A stretch of 64,000 nucleotides of DNA, taken from NCBI GenBank assembly GCA_038502055.1, contig JAXRKN010000032.1, forward strand, positions 1,302,001 through 1,366,000. The letters are read 5' to 3'. A program made the translations under genes and the position numbers. Within the stretch, counting starts at the first letter, position 1, and each line of letters starts with the position of its first letter. Origin of the DNA: Tanytarsus gracilentus (lineage: Eukaryota > Arthropoda > Insecta > Diptera > Chironomidae). Below are positions 1 through 10,316 of this stretch, one piece after another. The notes under the pieces were generated by a model that saw nothing but the letters and a program-made list of their open reading frames with translations, ran no database searches and had not been told where the DNA came from.

Positions 1-2740
1 CTTTATGAAAATGATATAGTCGACGATGATCTAGATGTGCACAATTATTACAGCAATTGTCAACAATCAAAAAACTTTACACTTTCTCCCGAGACAACTG
101 ACTATGATTATGACTCGAATTGCGGTGATTTGGATTCTGAATTTTCTCTTAAATACATAAGCGATTTAAGTCTATCGAATGATTTGAATGGTGCGCCTGA
201 TGTTGGAAGACTGTACAGTAGCATGCCAGTGTTGGAAGATGGTCTTTCAAGTGGTCACGCGTCTGACACTGAAAATAATAACCCCTCAACTTTGGAGAGT
301 GATAATATGTCAATTTCCATGAGTCAAGCAACTCAGCGTTATCCGAGCGGCATTTCAAGCATACAAACTTCAATATTAAATTTTAAGAGTCAACATGAGA
401 CGAAAAATGATGAAATTGCTAGTCAAGACGATCAAAACGTACAGGTGGTATTGAAAGACATTTGCGGTGCGAAGAAGACAACGTCATCAATCAATGAGAC
501 ATTAATTCACTCAAGTGGCTTAAATAAAAATAATAATCATTTAAGTACGTCTAAAGAGAGTTTGGCGTCAAGCAAAGAAGTCCCACAGCACTTATCGAAA
601 CCACAAGTTGAAATTGATGAGGAGCATGACACTGATTTGGAGACGGATAGACTCTTGGGACAGCAAAGAATGAATGAACTTCAGCAGGGAGGATTTGATG
701 ATAATAAGGTTTGTAAAATTTTAAATAAAAGCGATCAAAATTTAATTAGCTTATTTTTAGAATATGCGTAAAGTGAGATGCGCTAATGGACAAATTATCA
801 AGTCTCCGGTGATAAGTGTCAATAAGACTCAAACGTCTATTCGTCATGGTATTGGTACTCATTCACTGAGTCAAGAAGGTTCACCTGATCATAGCGATCC
901 CATTGATGAACAAGACTCAAAGTCACCTGCACAACTAGTCAAATCTCCTACCGGTTCCATCATATCAAAAGGAAAAAAGCGAAACAAAGAGGGTGAGTTG
1001 AGATGAATTGAATCATTTAATTTGAATCCTGGATAAACTCATAAATGTTTAGAAAAATTTGAAACTAACTCGTTAGCGTTTAGTTTAGATGACCTATTTG
1101 CAATAATTTTATCGCTCTTCCCTTCCATGCATCCGTCAAAAAAAATTAATTATATTCTCTATTTAATGTCAAACCTTCTTTTCTAAATCGGTAAGAATAT
1201 GTAAATTTAGATGTGCGTAGTTTGTAGCAATGTCTCTTTAAGTGTTATTTAATGTCAAAAAATTATTTTTAATTAGCGTTAATTCAAAAATATTTTATTC
1301 AGAAATGATGCTGGATCCAGCCGTGTTAATTGAAGGAGTTTTGTTTCGAGCTCGATATTTGGGATCTACTCAACTAGTCTGCGAAGGTCAACCGACCAAA
1401 AGCACTCGAATGCTTCAAGCCGAGGAAGCTGTTTCTAGAATTAAGGTAAAAGCTTTTTAAATTTAAATTAAAACAGTAATTAATTACTAACACTTTAATT
1501 TTTAACATTGCGTAATTAACAAAAGGCACTGGTAAGATTAAACAGAACAATTAATTTTTTAAAATCAGTTTAATCAACTTGAAATAAATATTTTTAGGCA
1601 CCCGACGGTGAAACTCAACCAAGCACTGAAGTTGATTTATTCATATCGACGGAAAAAATTATGGTTCTCAATACAGATCTGAAGGAAATCATGATGGATC
1701 ATGCCCTAAAGACAATTTCTTATATCGCTGATATTGGTGATTTAGTTGTGTTAATGGCACGACGAAGATATGTTCCACAAGATAATGACTCGAGCAATGA
1801 ACAATCAGGAAGTAACGAAGCGACACCACCGACAAAAGGAAAAACTAATAGAACACCAAAAATGATTTGCCATGTTTTTGAGAGTGACGAAGCACAGTTT
1901 ATAGCACAATCCATTGGACAGGCGTTTCAAGTGGCTTATATGGAATTTTTAAAGGCAAATGGAATTGAGGATCACAGTTTCATGAAGGAAATGGACTATC
2001 AGGAGGTGTTGAATAGTCAAGAGATATTTGGCGATGAACTTGAAATATTTGCTAAAAAAGAAAGACAAAAAGAGGTTGTAGTTCCAAAAGCAAAGGGAGA
2101 AATACTTGGTGTTGTGATTGTTGAATCAGGTTGGGGTTCGATGCTTCCCACTGTTGTGATTGCTAATCTCGCGCCCAACGGAGCAGCCGCTCGATGTGGG
2201 CAGTTAAATATTGGGGATCAAATAATTGCCATTAATGGCTTGAGTCTCGTCGGTCTTCCACTATCTCAATGTCAGCAATACATTAAAAATACAAAGAATC
2301 AAACTGCTGTAAAATTTACTGTAGTTCCTTGTCCACCTGTTGTCGAAGTGAAAATTAAGCGGCCGAATACTAAATATCAGCTAGGGTTTAGTGTTCAAAA
2401 TGGCGTGGTGAGTTTAAAAATTTTTGGTGACCAACTAAATTTTAATTTACTCAAATTCCAACATAGATTTGCAGTCTCTTACGGGGCGGCATTGCCGAGA
2501 GGGGTGGTGTTCGTGTTGGTCATCGTATAATAGAAATTAACAATCAGAGTGTTGTTGCTGTTCCTCATGAGAAAATTGTTAATCTCTTAGCGACGTCTGT
2601 TGGCGAGGTTTGTTGAATTTTTTATTTTTTCCTAGTTATTTTCTAAGAAATTAATTTACTTTTAACAGATTCTAATGAAAACGATGCCAACGTCAATGTT
2701 TCGTTTGTTGACCGGTCAAGAGAACCCGATTTTTATTTAA
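1..2740 (+). CDS. X11L: X11/Mint (APBA) family adaptor protein, 5' partial
   Basis: Adaptor of the X11/Mint family; known members bind the cytoplasmic tail of APP-like proteins through a PTB domain and organise trafficking and synaptic complexes through two PDZ domains. Exons read: 1-708, 761-992, 1303-1445, 1598-2407, 2467-2607, 2669-2740; all joins keep frame and give 701 visible residues. The frame is open to base 1, so the N-terminus lies outside the window. Residues 1 to about 310 are Ser/Asp/Asn-rich and look disordered. The PTB domain starts near residue 315 (GVLFRARYLGSTQL) and runs to about 480. PDZ1 starts near 525 (ILGVVIVESGWG) and PDZ2 near 611 (YQLGFSVQNGVICSLLRGG). The protein ends NPIFI, like the C-terminal tail that folds back on PDZ1 in mammalian X11. 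The acceptor at 2465-2466 is preferred to the AG at 2473-2474, because only the first restores the PDZ2 frame. The gene symbol is by family; which fly paralog it matches is not resolved. Confidence 0.95.
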
Positions 2741-4376
2741 AATTTCATTGCCATTCCTTGTTCTGCTTTAAAGCATTTATTGAAACCAAAAAAATGTTGA
2801 GATGTCAAATCGTAAAGATCTTATGATCGATTGAAAACATATCAAAAAAAGAAAATTTTTCTACTAAGTGCATTTTTAGTTTAATTTTTCCTTAAAAAAT
2901 TATTTTATGTGTGCGTGTGTATCAAAAAAAGCTTCAAAACAAGCACAAAGCAATTCTTTTTCAAAAAAAAATGATCATAACAACCAAGGTATCGCGAGTG
3001 AAAATGATCTCTTAATATGCTCAACATGACACCGTAACAATAATTTACACTTGTTGAATTTGTTTAATTGCAATATACCGAAAAAGCAAAACTATAAAAT
3101 GAGTAAAATTTGACAATAGACATGGTTAATGATAAAAAGAAGAATGATTGAAATTTTTTCGAAACCTGAGTTGTGCTTTTACATTATTACATTTACAAAC
3201 TAATGGATGATAACATGAGGGAAAGAATGATAAAAAAATACAGTGTGTACTCGTACTATAATCGCGTATCTATGACACGTATGCTTTATATATTTAGAGC
3301 GATGCATCGCGATGTCAAGAATTTTTTTTACGAGAGACACTTTTCATCTGAATTGGTCGAACTTAACTTTTTCTAATTTAGTTAGTCACAAAGTGTTTCA
3401 AATTTTTTTTGAATCTACTCGTAAAAATTATTCGACGGCAATGATTGATATATATGAAAAATTTATGGCTATTAATCTAAAGCAAAATCGAAAATTTTGG
3501 AGGGAAGTTCATTGATAAAAGTGCATTTAGCGATATATTAGCTAATTATATTAAAATTAATACAAAATGGTGATGCTTCCGCTCCAATTGCGATTTTAAT
3601 AGCGAAATAGCTTCGATATGAGTCAAGGGGTGGAATATCTTAATCTCTTAAAACTACTAAAATCCATCTCTTGATCAGCTAGAAAAAATTTCACGAAATA
3701 TATATTCGGCATGTTGAAAATTTTGCATGAAAAAGAAATAATGGCTGGTAAATGTATTTAGGATATTTATATGTACTGAAATCACTCTTCATGGAAAAAT
3801 GCACTCTAATGCTCGTTATGTATAATCGCATAAGTTCTAAATGTTATTAATACGTGGCCATTTTCGAATGACAAAAATAACCTGCATTTAGCTTTTAAGA
3901 AAAAAAAATTTGTTAAGTGTGAAATTAATTTATTAAAAAAAAGCTTATCGTACTTGCCGAATTTATTCGAACCTTTTTGTTATGTTTTATATGCAAATTT
4001 GGATTTATATTAAAATTTTCTATTTGATTGCTAGAATTTTTTGTAACAATTGTTTGTGTTCTTAATAAATTATTTTTGGTGACAAAATAAAGGCATTTGT
4101 ATTTACCCTGAAACTATTTTTTTTATTTTACAACATTTTAAAAAGCAAATAAAACTGAGGATATAAAATTTACTTTCCAGCTAAGTTTTTTTAGGTCACA
4201 GTAAACATTTAAAATTTAAATTTATGGGAGTATTTATGGGAAAAAAATTTAGCAACTGAAATTTGCATACCTTTAAATATTGGAGCTCCCGCATTTTCAT
4301 ATTTAATCACTGCAATCCAACTATCAACCTCAATTAACTTATCTTATCGTGATGGCGTTTGATATATGCGCACTCA
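2741..4376. other. 3' UTR/intergenic DNA downstream of the X11 gene
   Basis: AT-rich, no convincing coding frame. Open frames around 3173-3515 show no recognisable domain and no splice logic. AATAAA-type signals near 4060-4090 could end a long X11 3' UTR; that is inference only. Confidence 0.5.
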
Positions 4377-4768
4377 CTGATTTGTTTTATTTTTAAACTG
4401 AAAGCCCTAGTGAACGGTTGTGCAGCTTGAACAAAAAAATATTAAAGTGTGCCCGAACAAGTTAAAACAATTGAATGGTAATTTGACTCTTTGATGAAAT
4501 CTAGTGATTTATTTCAAGTTTGCTATATTACATCATGATTACTATCATCACTCTATTTTCTAGGTCAATAATTCTAATTTGTGTACCTCTCCCGCGTGTA
4601 TGATAATAAACTATAAATAAATTTGCCGGCATTTTTGTTTAAACAGTTGTCACTTGAAAACAATTGGAATTAAATTGTATTAAAATTATTAACATATGAA
4701 AGTTTTTTCAATCCGTCACCATCGCTCGTTGAAGTACGTGGTGTGTTATTTAGATAGATCTAAATAAA

Positions 4769-7700
4769 ATGATGCGGTGGCAGGTATTTAGTTATTTTAA
4801 CTTTAGTTGAATTTTTAATAGTTTGAAAAAAATTTGATGGCAGGTGATTAGAACTTTCACGCGGTATTGGTGGGTGCTGGTTGTGTTACTTATTCTGCTA
4901 GTCATTAGACAAATTTTTAAAGGAGATTCCATTGACTATAAAAGTTTTAAGGGATCACTCAGGTAAATCTTGTGAAAGTTTTAGAAAACAATTTTAAACC
5001 GTTTTATTAATATCTTAGCTCAAATTTAAAATGCGAATCACTTAATAAATCGCATGCAACAATTGACACTTTGAGTGTTTATACGAAGCTAAATTTTGAA
5101 CCTCCTCCCTCGAGGTCGTTTTGGAATGATCTGTATGAAAAAAGATCTCAAAAAAGAGCCAACGAATCAGACTCAAACCCCTTAAAAGTTTTCATTTTAC
5201 CACATTCACATAATGATCCAGGATGGCTAAGAACATTCGTCAACTATTTTGACTCGGATACGAAAAAAATTCTCGATCTGATTGTGGAAAAGTTAACGCT
5301 ATATAATGAGATGACGTTTGTGTGGACAGAAATTAGTTTTCTCGATTTGTGGTGGAAACAGGCATCAGATGCACAGCGTGAAGGTTTCAAAAAGCTCGTC
5401 AGTGACGGTCGACTTGATATTATGACAGGTTTGATTTTATTTTTCAATATATTTCTATTATTAAATTTTATTATTTGTGACACAGGTGGATGGGTAATGA
5501 CGGACGAGGCTAATTCACATTATCATGCGATGCTCGATCAACTTATTGAAGGTCATCAATGGGTTAAGAAGAATTTAAATTTCATTCCAAAATCGGCATG
5601 GAGTATTGATCCTTTCGGACAAGGTAGCACTGTCCCTCATTTACTCGCTTCCAGTGGTTTGAGTGGTGCAATTATACAAAGAATTCATTACAGTTGGAAA
5701 GAGGTGAGAAAATTATTTCAACTTTTTGAAATTTAAAAATTTCCTTTTAGTATTTTGCGTGGAATCAATCTGGAGACTTTTACTGGAAACCGCTTTGGAA
5801 TAACAAGCACAGTTCACAATATACAATTCTTACACACAACATGCCATTCGATATTTATTCAACAAAACATAGCTGCGGTCCACATCCAGAAAAGTGTCTT
5901 CAATTTGAATTTCGAAAAGTGCCTGGTGCTTGGGTCGAGAGTCGAGCTGAAGACATTACAGATGAGAATGTTGAAAAATTTGCGGACATTTTAGTTAAGC
6001 AATATCAAGACACAGCCTCACTTTTTTCTCATAATGTCGCGTTCGTTCTTGTCGGTGGTGATTTTACTTATAATGTTGACATTGAGTTTGAACAGCAATA
6101 TGTTAATTACAAAAAATTAATCGACTTTGTTAACTCGCACGGTGAAAGGTACAAAAATGCAAAATTAAAGTTCGGAACACCAACTGAATATTTTGAAGAA
6201 ATTTCAAAAAGAACAAATGACCAATTTCCAACTTTGAAAGGAGATTTTTTTCCCTACTCTGATATATTTTCATCAGGAACGCCTGCTTGGTGGACAGGGT
6301 ACTTCACTACAAGACCTTATCACAAAATGATGAGTCGAAATCTCGAGCATAATTTGAGAAATGCTGAAATACTATATACGATCGCTTATAATACCGAGAG
6401 ACATCTGCAGTTGAATTTTAGAGAAGCAAGAAAATTGGAAAAAGATTATGAACTGATTGTTGAGGTAAAACATTAACATATTTAAGTTACTTTAAGTTTT
6501 TAAATGATTTTTAGGCTCGAAGGAATTTGGGATTATTTCAACATCACGATGCCATCACAGGCACTAGCAAAAAGCACGTAACTGAAGATTATTTGGCGAG
6601 ACTTCTCTTTTCAATTAAAGCCACGATGAAAATTCAACAGAATCTCATTGAGAGCATTCTTCAACTTAATGAAAAAAATAGAATTAAAAACTTTTTAGTG
6701 AATGAACTCGAGCACGAATCGATTCATAAGAGTCCGAAAAAGAAAATCATTGACGTGAAAAAAGAGGAAAAAGTTGAAATTTTCATTTTCAACTCTTTAG
6801 CTCAAGATAGAGTTGAAGCAATTTCTTTGCACGTTTCTTCTGCCAACGTTAAAGTTACGAACTCAAAAGGATACGAGATGAGTTTTCAAGTAAATCAAGT
6901 TCTTGGAGAAAACTTTTTTGAACTTATTTTTATTCCAAAACTTTCTGCATTATCAATAAACTCGTTTGTGTTGAGCTTTAATGAAGACATAACAGGAAAA
7001 ATGGGACAAATAAGTTCAAGTTTCTCACTTGAAAATGAGCGAATGGTTTTAACCTTCAATGAGACAAGCGGTTACTTAAGTTCAATTTTTGATAAGATAT
7101 CGACGAAAGGTTCAATTGTAAAAATTAATTTTGGTGCTTATAAATCAACTATGAGAGACTCGGGCGCTTATTTAATGAAGTTTTCAAATGAAATTTCAAA
7201 TTTTATGGCTGATCTTAAATCGGAAGTTGTTGTGACAAAAGGGCCAATTGCAGAGGACGTAACAATTATTCGTGATAACTTTTTAACCCACAAAGTTCGC
7301 ATTTTTAACTCTAAAACTCATCTTGACGATGCAATTTCGATAGTGAATGATATTGATTTTGGACCATCGAATAAAAATAGCGATGTTGAGATGTTCATGA
7401 AAATTAAAACTTCAATTAAAAATGGGCTAGAACCAGAATTTTACACAGATCAAAATGGATTTCATTGGCAGCAAAGAAAAAAAGTGCCAACGCTTGGCAT
7501 CGAGGCGAATTATTTTCCCATCACGACATGTGCATTTATGCAAGATAACACAGCAAGATTGTCTCTAATGACCACTCATGCACAAGGAGCTGCAAGCATT
7601 AATCAAGGAGAACTTGAAGTAATGCTTGACCGAAGAACTTCAACAGATGATGGACGTGGAATGGGTGAAGGTGTTTATGATAGTATTAAAATGCAGCATT

Positions 7701-8188
7701 GTTTTTATCTTACATTAGAGTACTTTAATGAAGACTATCAGCAAAATGATGAGTATCAAATGCCAAGTTTATTAGTTCAACACATGACCAATGCTTTAAA
7801 TTATCCAGCAAATATTTTCATTACCGACAAACTAAGTGCCAAAAATCATAATGAAATTGAACTTTTAAGGTATAAAATTCCATGTGACCATCATCTTGTT
7901 AATTTTCGAACTTTAACCGATGATGAACTTGATTGGCTTCCATCTCAATCAGCTTTGCTAATCATTCATAAATTTGGACACGCTTGTGAATTAAAGAATG
8001 AATTTTTGTCAGAAAACATTTGTGGCTCATCAAGTCAACTCGAAAGTATTCAATTAATAAACGGTATTAAAGTTATCGCAGCCGAAAAAACATCTTTGAC
8101 AGCCCTAAAGAAAAATTATCGTGTTGAATATTTTAATGAGCCACTTGACGCCATGGAAATTAGAACTTATAATATTACTTTTGGATAA
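4769..8188 (+). CDS. Golgi alpha-mannosidase II (GH38), copy 1
   Basis: Golgi class II alpha-mannosidase, which in the family trims two mannoses from GlcNAcMan5GlcNAc2 during N-glycan maturation. Exons: 4769-4783, 4844-4962, 5019-5428, 5486-5703, 5751-6464, 6515-8188; 1049 residues, close to family size. The start gives MMRWQ and then an N-terminal signal anchor (about residues 15-28, WWVLVVLLILLVI), as expected of a type II Golgi enzyme. By alignment from memory with the fly enzyme, the zinc ligands are His109 and Asp111 (HSHNDPGW), Asp223 (WSIDPFG, also the nucleophile) and His503 (QHHDAITGT); the acid/base is Asp358 (GGDF, where the fly enzyme has GDDF). Intron 3 (5429-5485) is 57 nt, in frame and stop-free, but is removed because it splits the conserved MTGGWVM block. 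Copy 1 alone has RKVPGAWV after FEF near 5916-5939. AATAAA lies 9 nt after the stop. MAN2A-type rather than lysosomal is inferred from the anchor and motifs. Confidence 0.93.
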
Positions 8189-8435
8189 AAAGTGAAAATA
8201 AACTTAATTAAAAAATATTAAGTAAATTTTATAGCTCCGCTATATATTAATTTTGGATTTTTCCAAAACCAGTTTTCGGCCCCTAGTGCCAAGACATTAC
8301 ATTGTACAATACCAAAACATATACTCAAATGATAGGCCTAGCCAAACCCTACAAACTGGCGAAAACAGATTTGAAATCGGTTGCTTCTATGAGGAGTTAG
8401 AGCCATTTAAGTCATCTTACTTTCTCACTTTCGCT

Positions 8436-8490
8436 TTCTTACTTTCTTACTTTCTTACTTTCTTACTTTCTTACTTTCTTACTTTCTTAC
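8436..8490. repeat. 8-bp microsatellite (TTACTTTC)n inside element A
   Basis: Run of TTACTTTC units with a degenerate start from about 8416. The copy at 57.9 kb has a shorter version, so the run length varies between copies of the element. Confidence 0.9.
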
Positions 8491-8700
8491 GATCTTAGTG
8501 GGCGGCATATCTCAAGAACGGCTGGTCGGATTTGATTCGGGTTTGTGGCTAAAGATCGGGTTTTGGTTCTAGTTATGCAAGAAGTATTTAGTTTTGAGGT
8601 ACGACCCTCCAAGGACCGTCCGTGGGTGCAAAAATGTCCTTTTTCATACAAATTTTCTCTTATATGCCTTCATGGGTATCGTTGAACTCGTAATTTGACC

Positions 8701-9008
8701 AGGAATCGAATGGAACTGACGATTTTTGAGGAATGTCCATCATGGCCGGCCAAGAGTGCCACTAATGTCCATTTTTCAGAACTATGGCTTCATGTATGTC
8801 GTTGAACTCGTCATTGCATCGGGAATCGATTGACACTGACGATTTTTGAGGAATGTCCATCATGGCCGGCCAGGAGTGCCACTAATGTCCATTTTTCAGA
8901 ACTTTGGCTTCATGTATGTCGTTGAACTCGTCATTGCATCGGGAATCGATTGACACTGACGATTTTTGAGGAATGTCCATCATGGCCGGCCAGGAGTGCC
9001 ACTAATGC
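8701..9008. repeat. 120-bp tandem repeat inside element A
   Basis: Units begin near 8701, 8821 and 8941 (GGGAATCGATTGACACTGAC); the third is cut short. They carry the phrase ATCATGGCCGGCC and GTTGAACTCGTCATTGC. The same repeat with more substitutions recurs at about 58195-58515. Confidence 0.9.
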
Positions 9009-9252
9009 CCATTGCAACGGAGTAGGGTACTAATCTATGCGGAGCTATTGGAAATGGCAACGCCGTTTGCAGACCCATCTTGTTCTAAATTAGTATTTTA
9101 ATATTTTTACTTAATTTAGTTAACTTTTAATTTTTCTAAATGATCCTCTAACACTAAAGATCATCTAAAAAAATATCAAACTGATTCGTTTTATTTTTAA
9201 ACTGAAATCCCTAGTGAGCGGTTGTGCCGCTTGAACAAAAAATATTTAATTA

Positions 9253-10220
9253 TTAGGCCTGCCATCTGCTACTAATTTGCCGGGACAGTCCCGAATTTTC
9301 ATGAATTGTCCCGGATTTAGCTTAATTTGTCCCGGATTTTTGCAATTGAAATATAATAGAACAAATTTGCACTAATTTTTGAGTCTGCGACTTTCGCATT
9401 GCACTTAAAGTTGCACATTTATGTGCTGGAATTTTGTGCACATAAAGTTGCAACTTTATTTATGCTATATTATAAATCAAAAAATTATAAATTTATTTGA
9501 AATCATCCCTGAAAATAATTCGAAATATATTTTCGATCAAAACAAAAAAACACAAAATAAATTTATGTAATTATAATTACGAAACAAAAAATAATGCACC
9601 GGCAATACCAGACCTCAGCCATCTCACAGTTCCATTAACCATAACGAGCTCGATGCTATAACTGTGCGAAAATTTCTCAAGCGCATGGCATTGGTTCGAC
9701 GTCAAAATTTGCTTCCAGAGATGGAAAATTAAATGATTACAGTGGAGTGGGAGGCACCCGCTTAAAAAAATTTCCCAAAACTGAATTATAAAAAAAAGTA
9801 ATTAAAAGTAAAATTTCTTAAAATTGAAATAAAATTAATTTTCCTTAATTACATAAATTTATTTTGATCGAAAATATATTTCGAATTATTTTCAGGGATG
9901 ATTTCAAATAAATTTATATTTTTTTGATTTATAAAAAAGCATAAATAAAGTTTCAACTTAATATGCAACTTAATGTGCACATAATTGTGCTGTCTCAAAG
10001 TTGCAACTTTATGTGCACAAAATTCCAGCACATAAATGTGCAACCTTATGTGCACATAAATGTGCAACTTTAAGTGCAATGCGAAAGTCCCGCAACCTAA
10101 TTTTTTTTAAAAATAAGGTCATTAATTTCAAAAGTATGAAAAATTTTGGAGCAAAGCATAATTTTTTTGTTTAAAATTTTTGTGTCCCGGATTTTTTCGA
10201 AAATCTTGTGGCAGCCCTAA
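9253..10220 (+). mobile_element. hAT-like MITE, interrupted by a foldback element (unit 2)
   Basis: Imperfect terminal inverted repeats TTAGGCCTGCCA at the left and TGGCAGCCCTAA at the right, with repeated GTCCCGGAT motifs just inside. The flanks TTTAATTA and TTTAATAG match at 6 of 8 bases, consistent with an aged 8-bp hAT-type target duplication. Mannosidase unit 1 has the empty site (about 4430-4460, AATATTAAAGTGTGCCCG). An uninterrupted relative of about 205 bp in reverse orientation is at 27271-27475. No transposase. Confidence 0.75.
9389..10089. mobile_element. Foldback element with about 200-bp inverted arms, nested (unit 2)
   Basis: Starts GACTTTCGCATTGCAC and ends with its reverse complement. 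The inverted arms, about 9389-9580 and 9845-10089, are rich in TGCACATAA/GTTGCA motifs; the right arm has extra motif copies. The unique core, about 9585-9780, has no recognised product. It interrupts the outer GTCCCGG element. The 76-aa open frame on the minus strand comes from the arm repeats and is not a gene. Confidence 0.8.
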
Positions 10221-10316
10221 TTTAATAGTGCCCGAACAAGTTAAAACAAGTTTTTTCAATCCGTCACCATCGCTCGTTGAAGTACGTGGTGTGACATTTA
10301 GATAGATTTAAATAAA

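Larger units (their letters stand above)
8230..9083 (+). mobile_element. Non-autonomous Helitron2/Helentron-like element, copy A
   Basis: 854 bp inserted 42 bp after the stop of mannosidase copy 1. The empty site survives after copy 3 (20396-20420) and reads AGTAAATTT^TCTAAATTAG. The element therefore runs from TATAGCTCCGC to ...CTTGT, sits between two Ts and has no target duplication. A 10-bp subterminal inverted repeat is at 8231-8240 (ATAGCTCCGC) and 9039-9048 (GCGGAGCTAT). A short hairpin (AATGGC-AAC-GCCGTT) lies about 16 nt from the 3' end. The interior has a CTTACTTT microsatellite and a 120-bp tandem repeat. No transposase. A second copy is at 57759-58581. Confidence 0.85.

Noticed and set aside
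2475..2530. Alternative X11 exon using the AG at 2473-2474, giving a different C-terminus
   Set aside because: It destroys the PDZ2 core. The AG at 2465-2466 restores ICSLLRGGIAERGG and the normal NPIFI end.
8253..8498. Open frame of 81 residues, with a near copy at 57782-58063
   Set aside because: Similarity is explained by the two copies of the Helentron-like element. It starts at TTG, runs into a microsatellite and has no domain.
9849..10079. 76-residue minus-strand open frame, repeated at 16501-16731
   Set aside because: Lies in the inverted arm of the foldback element and reflects its TGCACATAA repeats.
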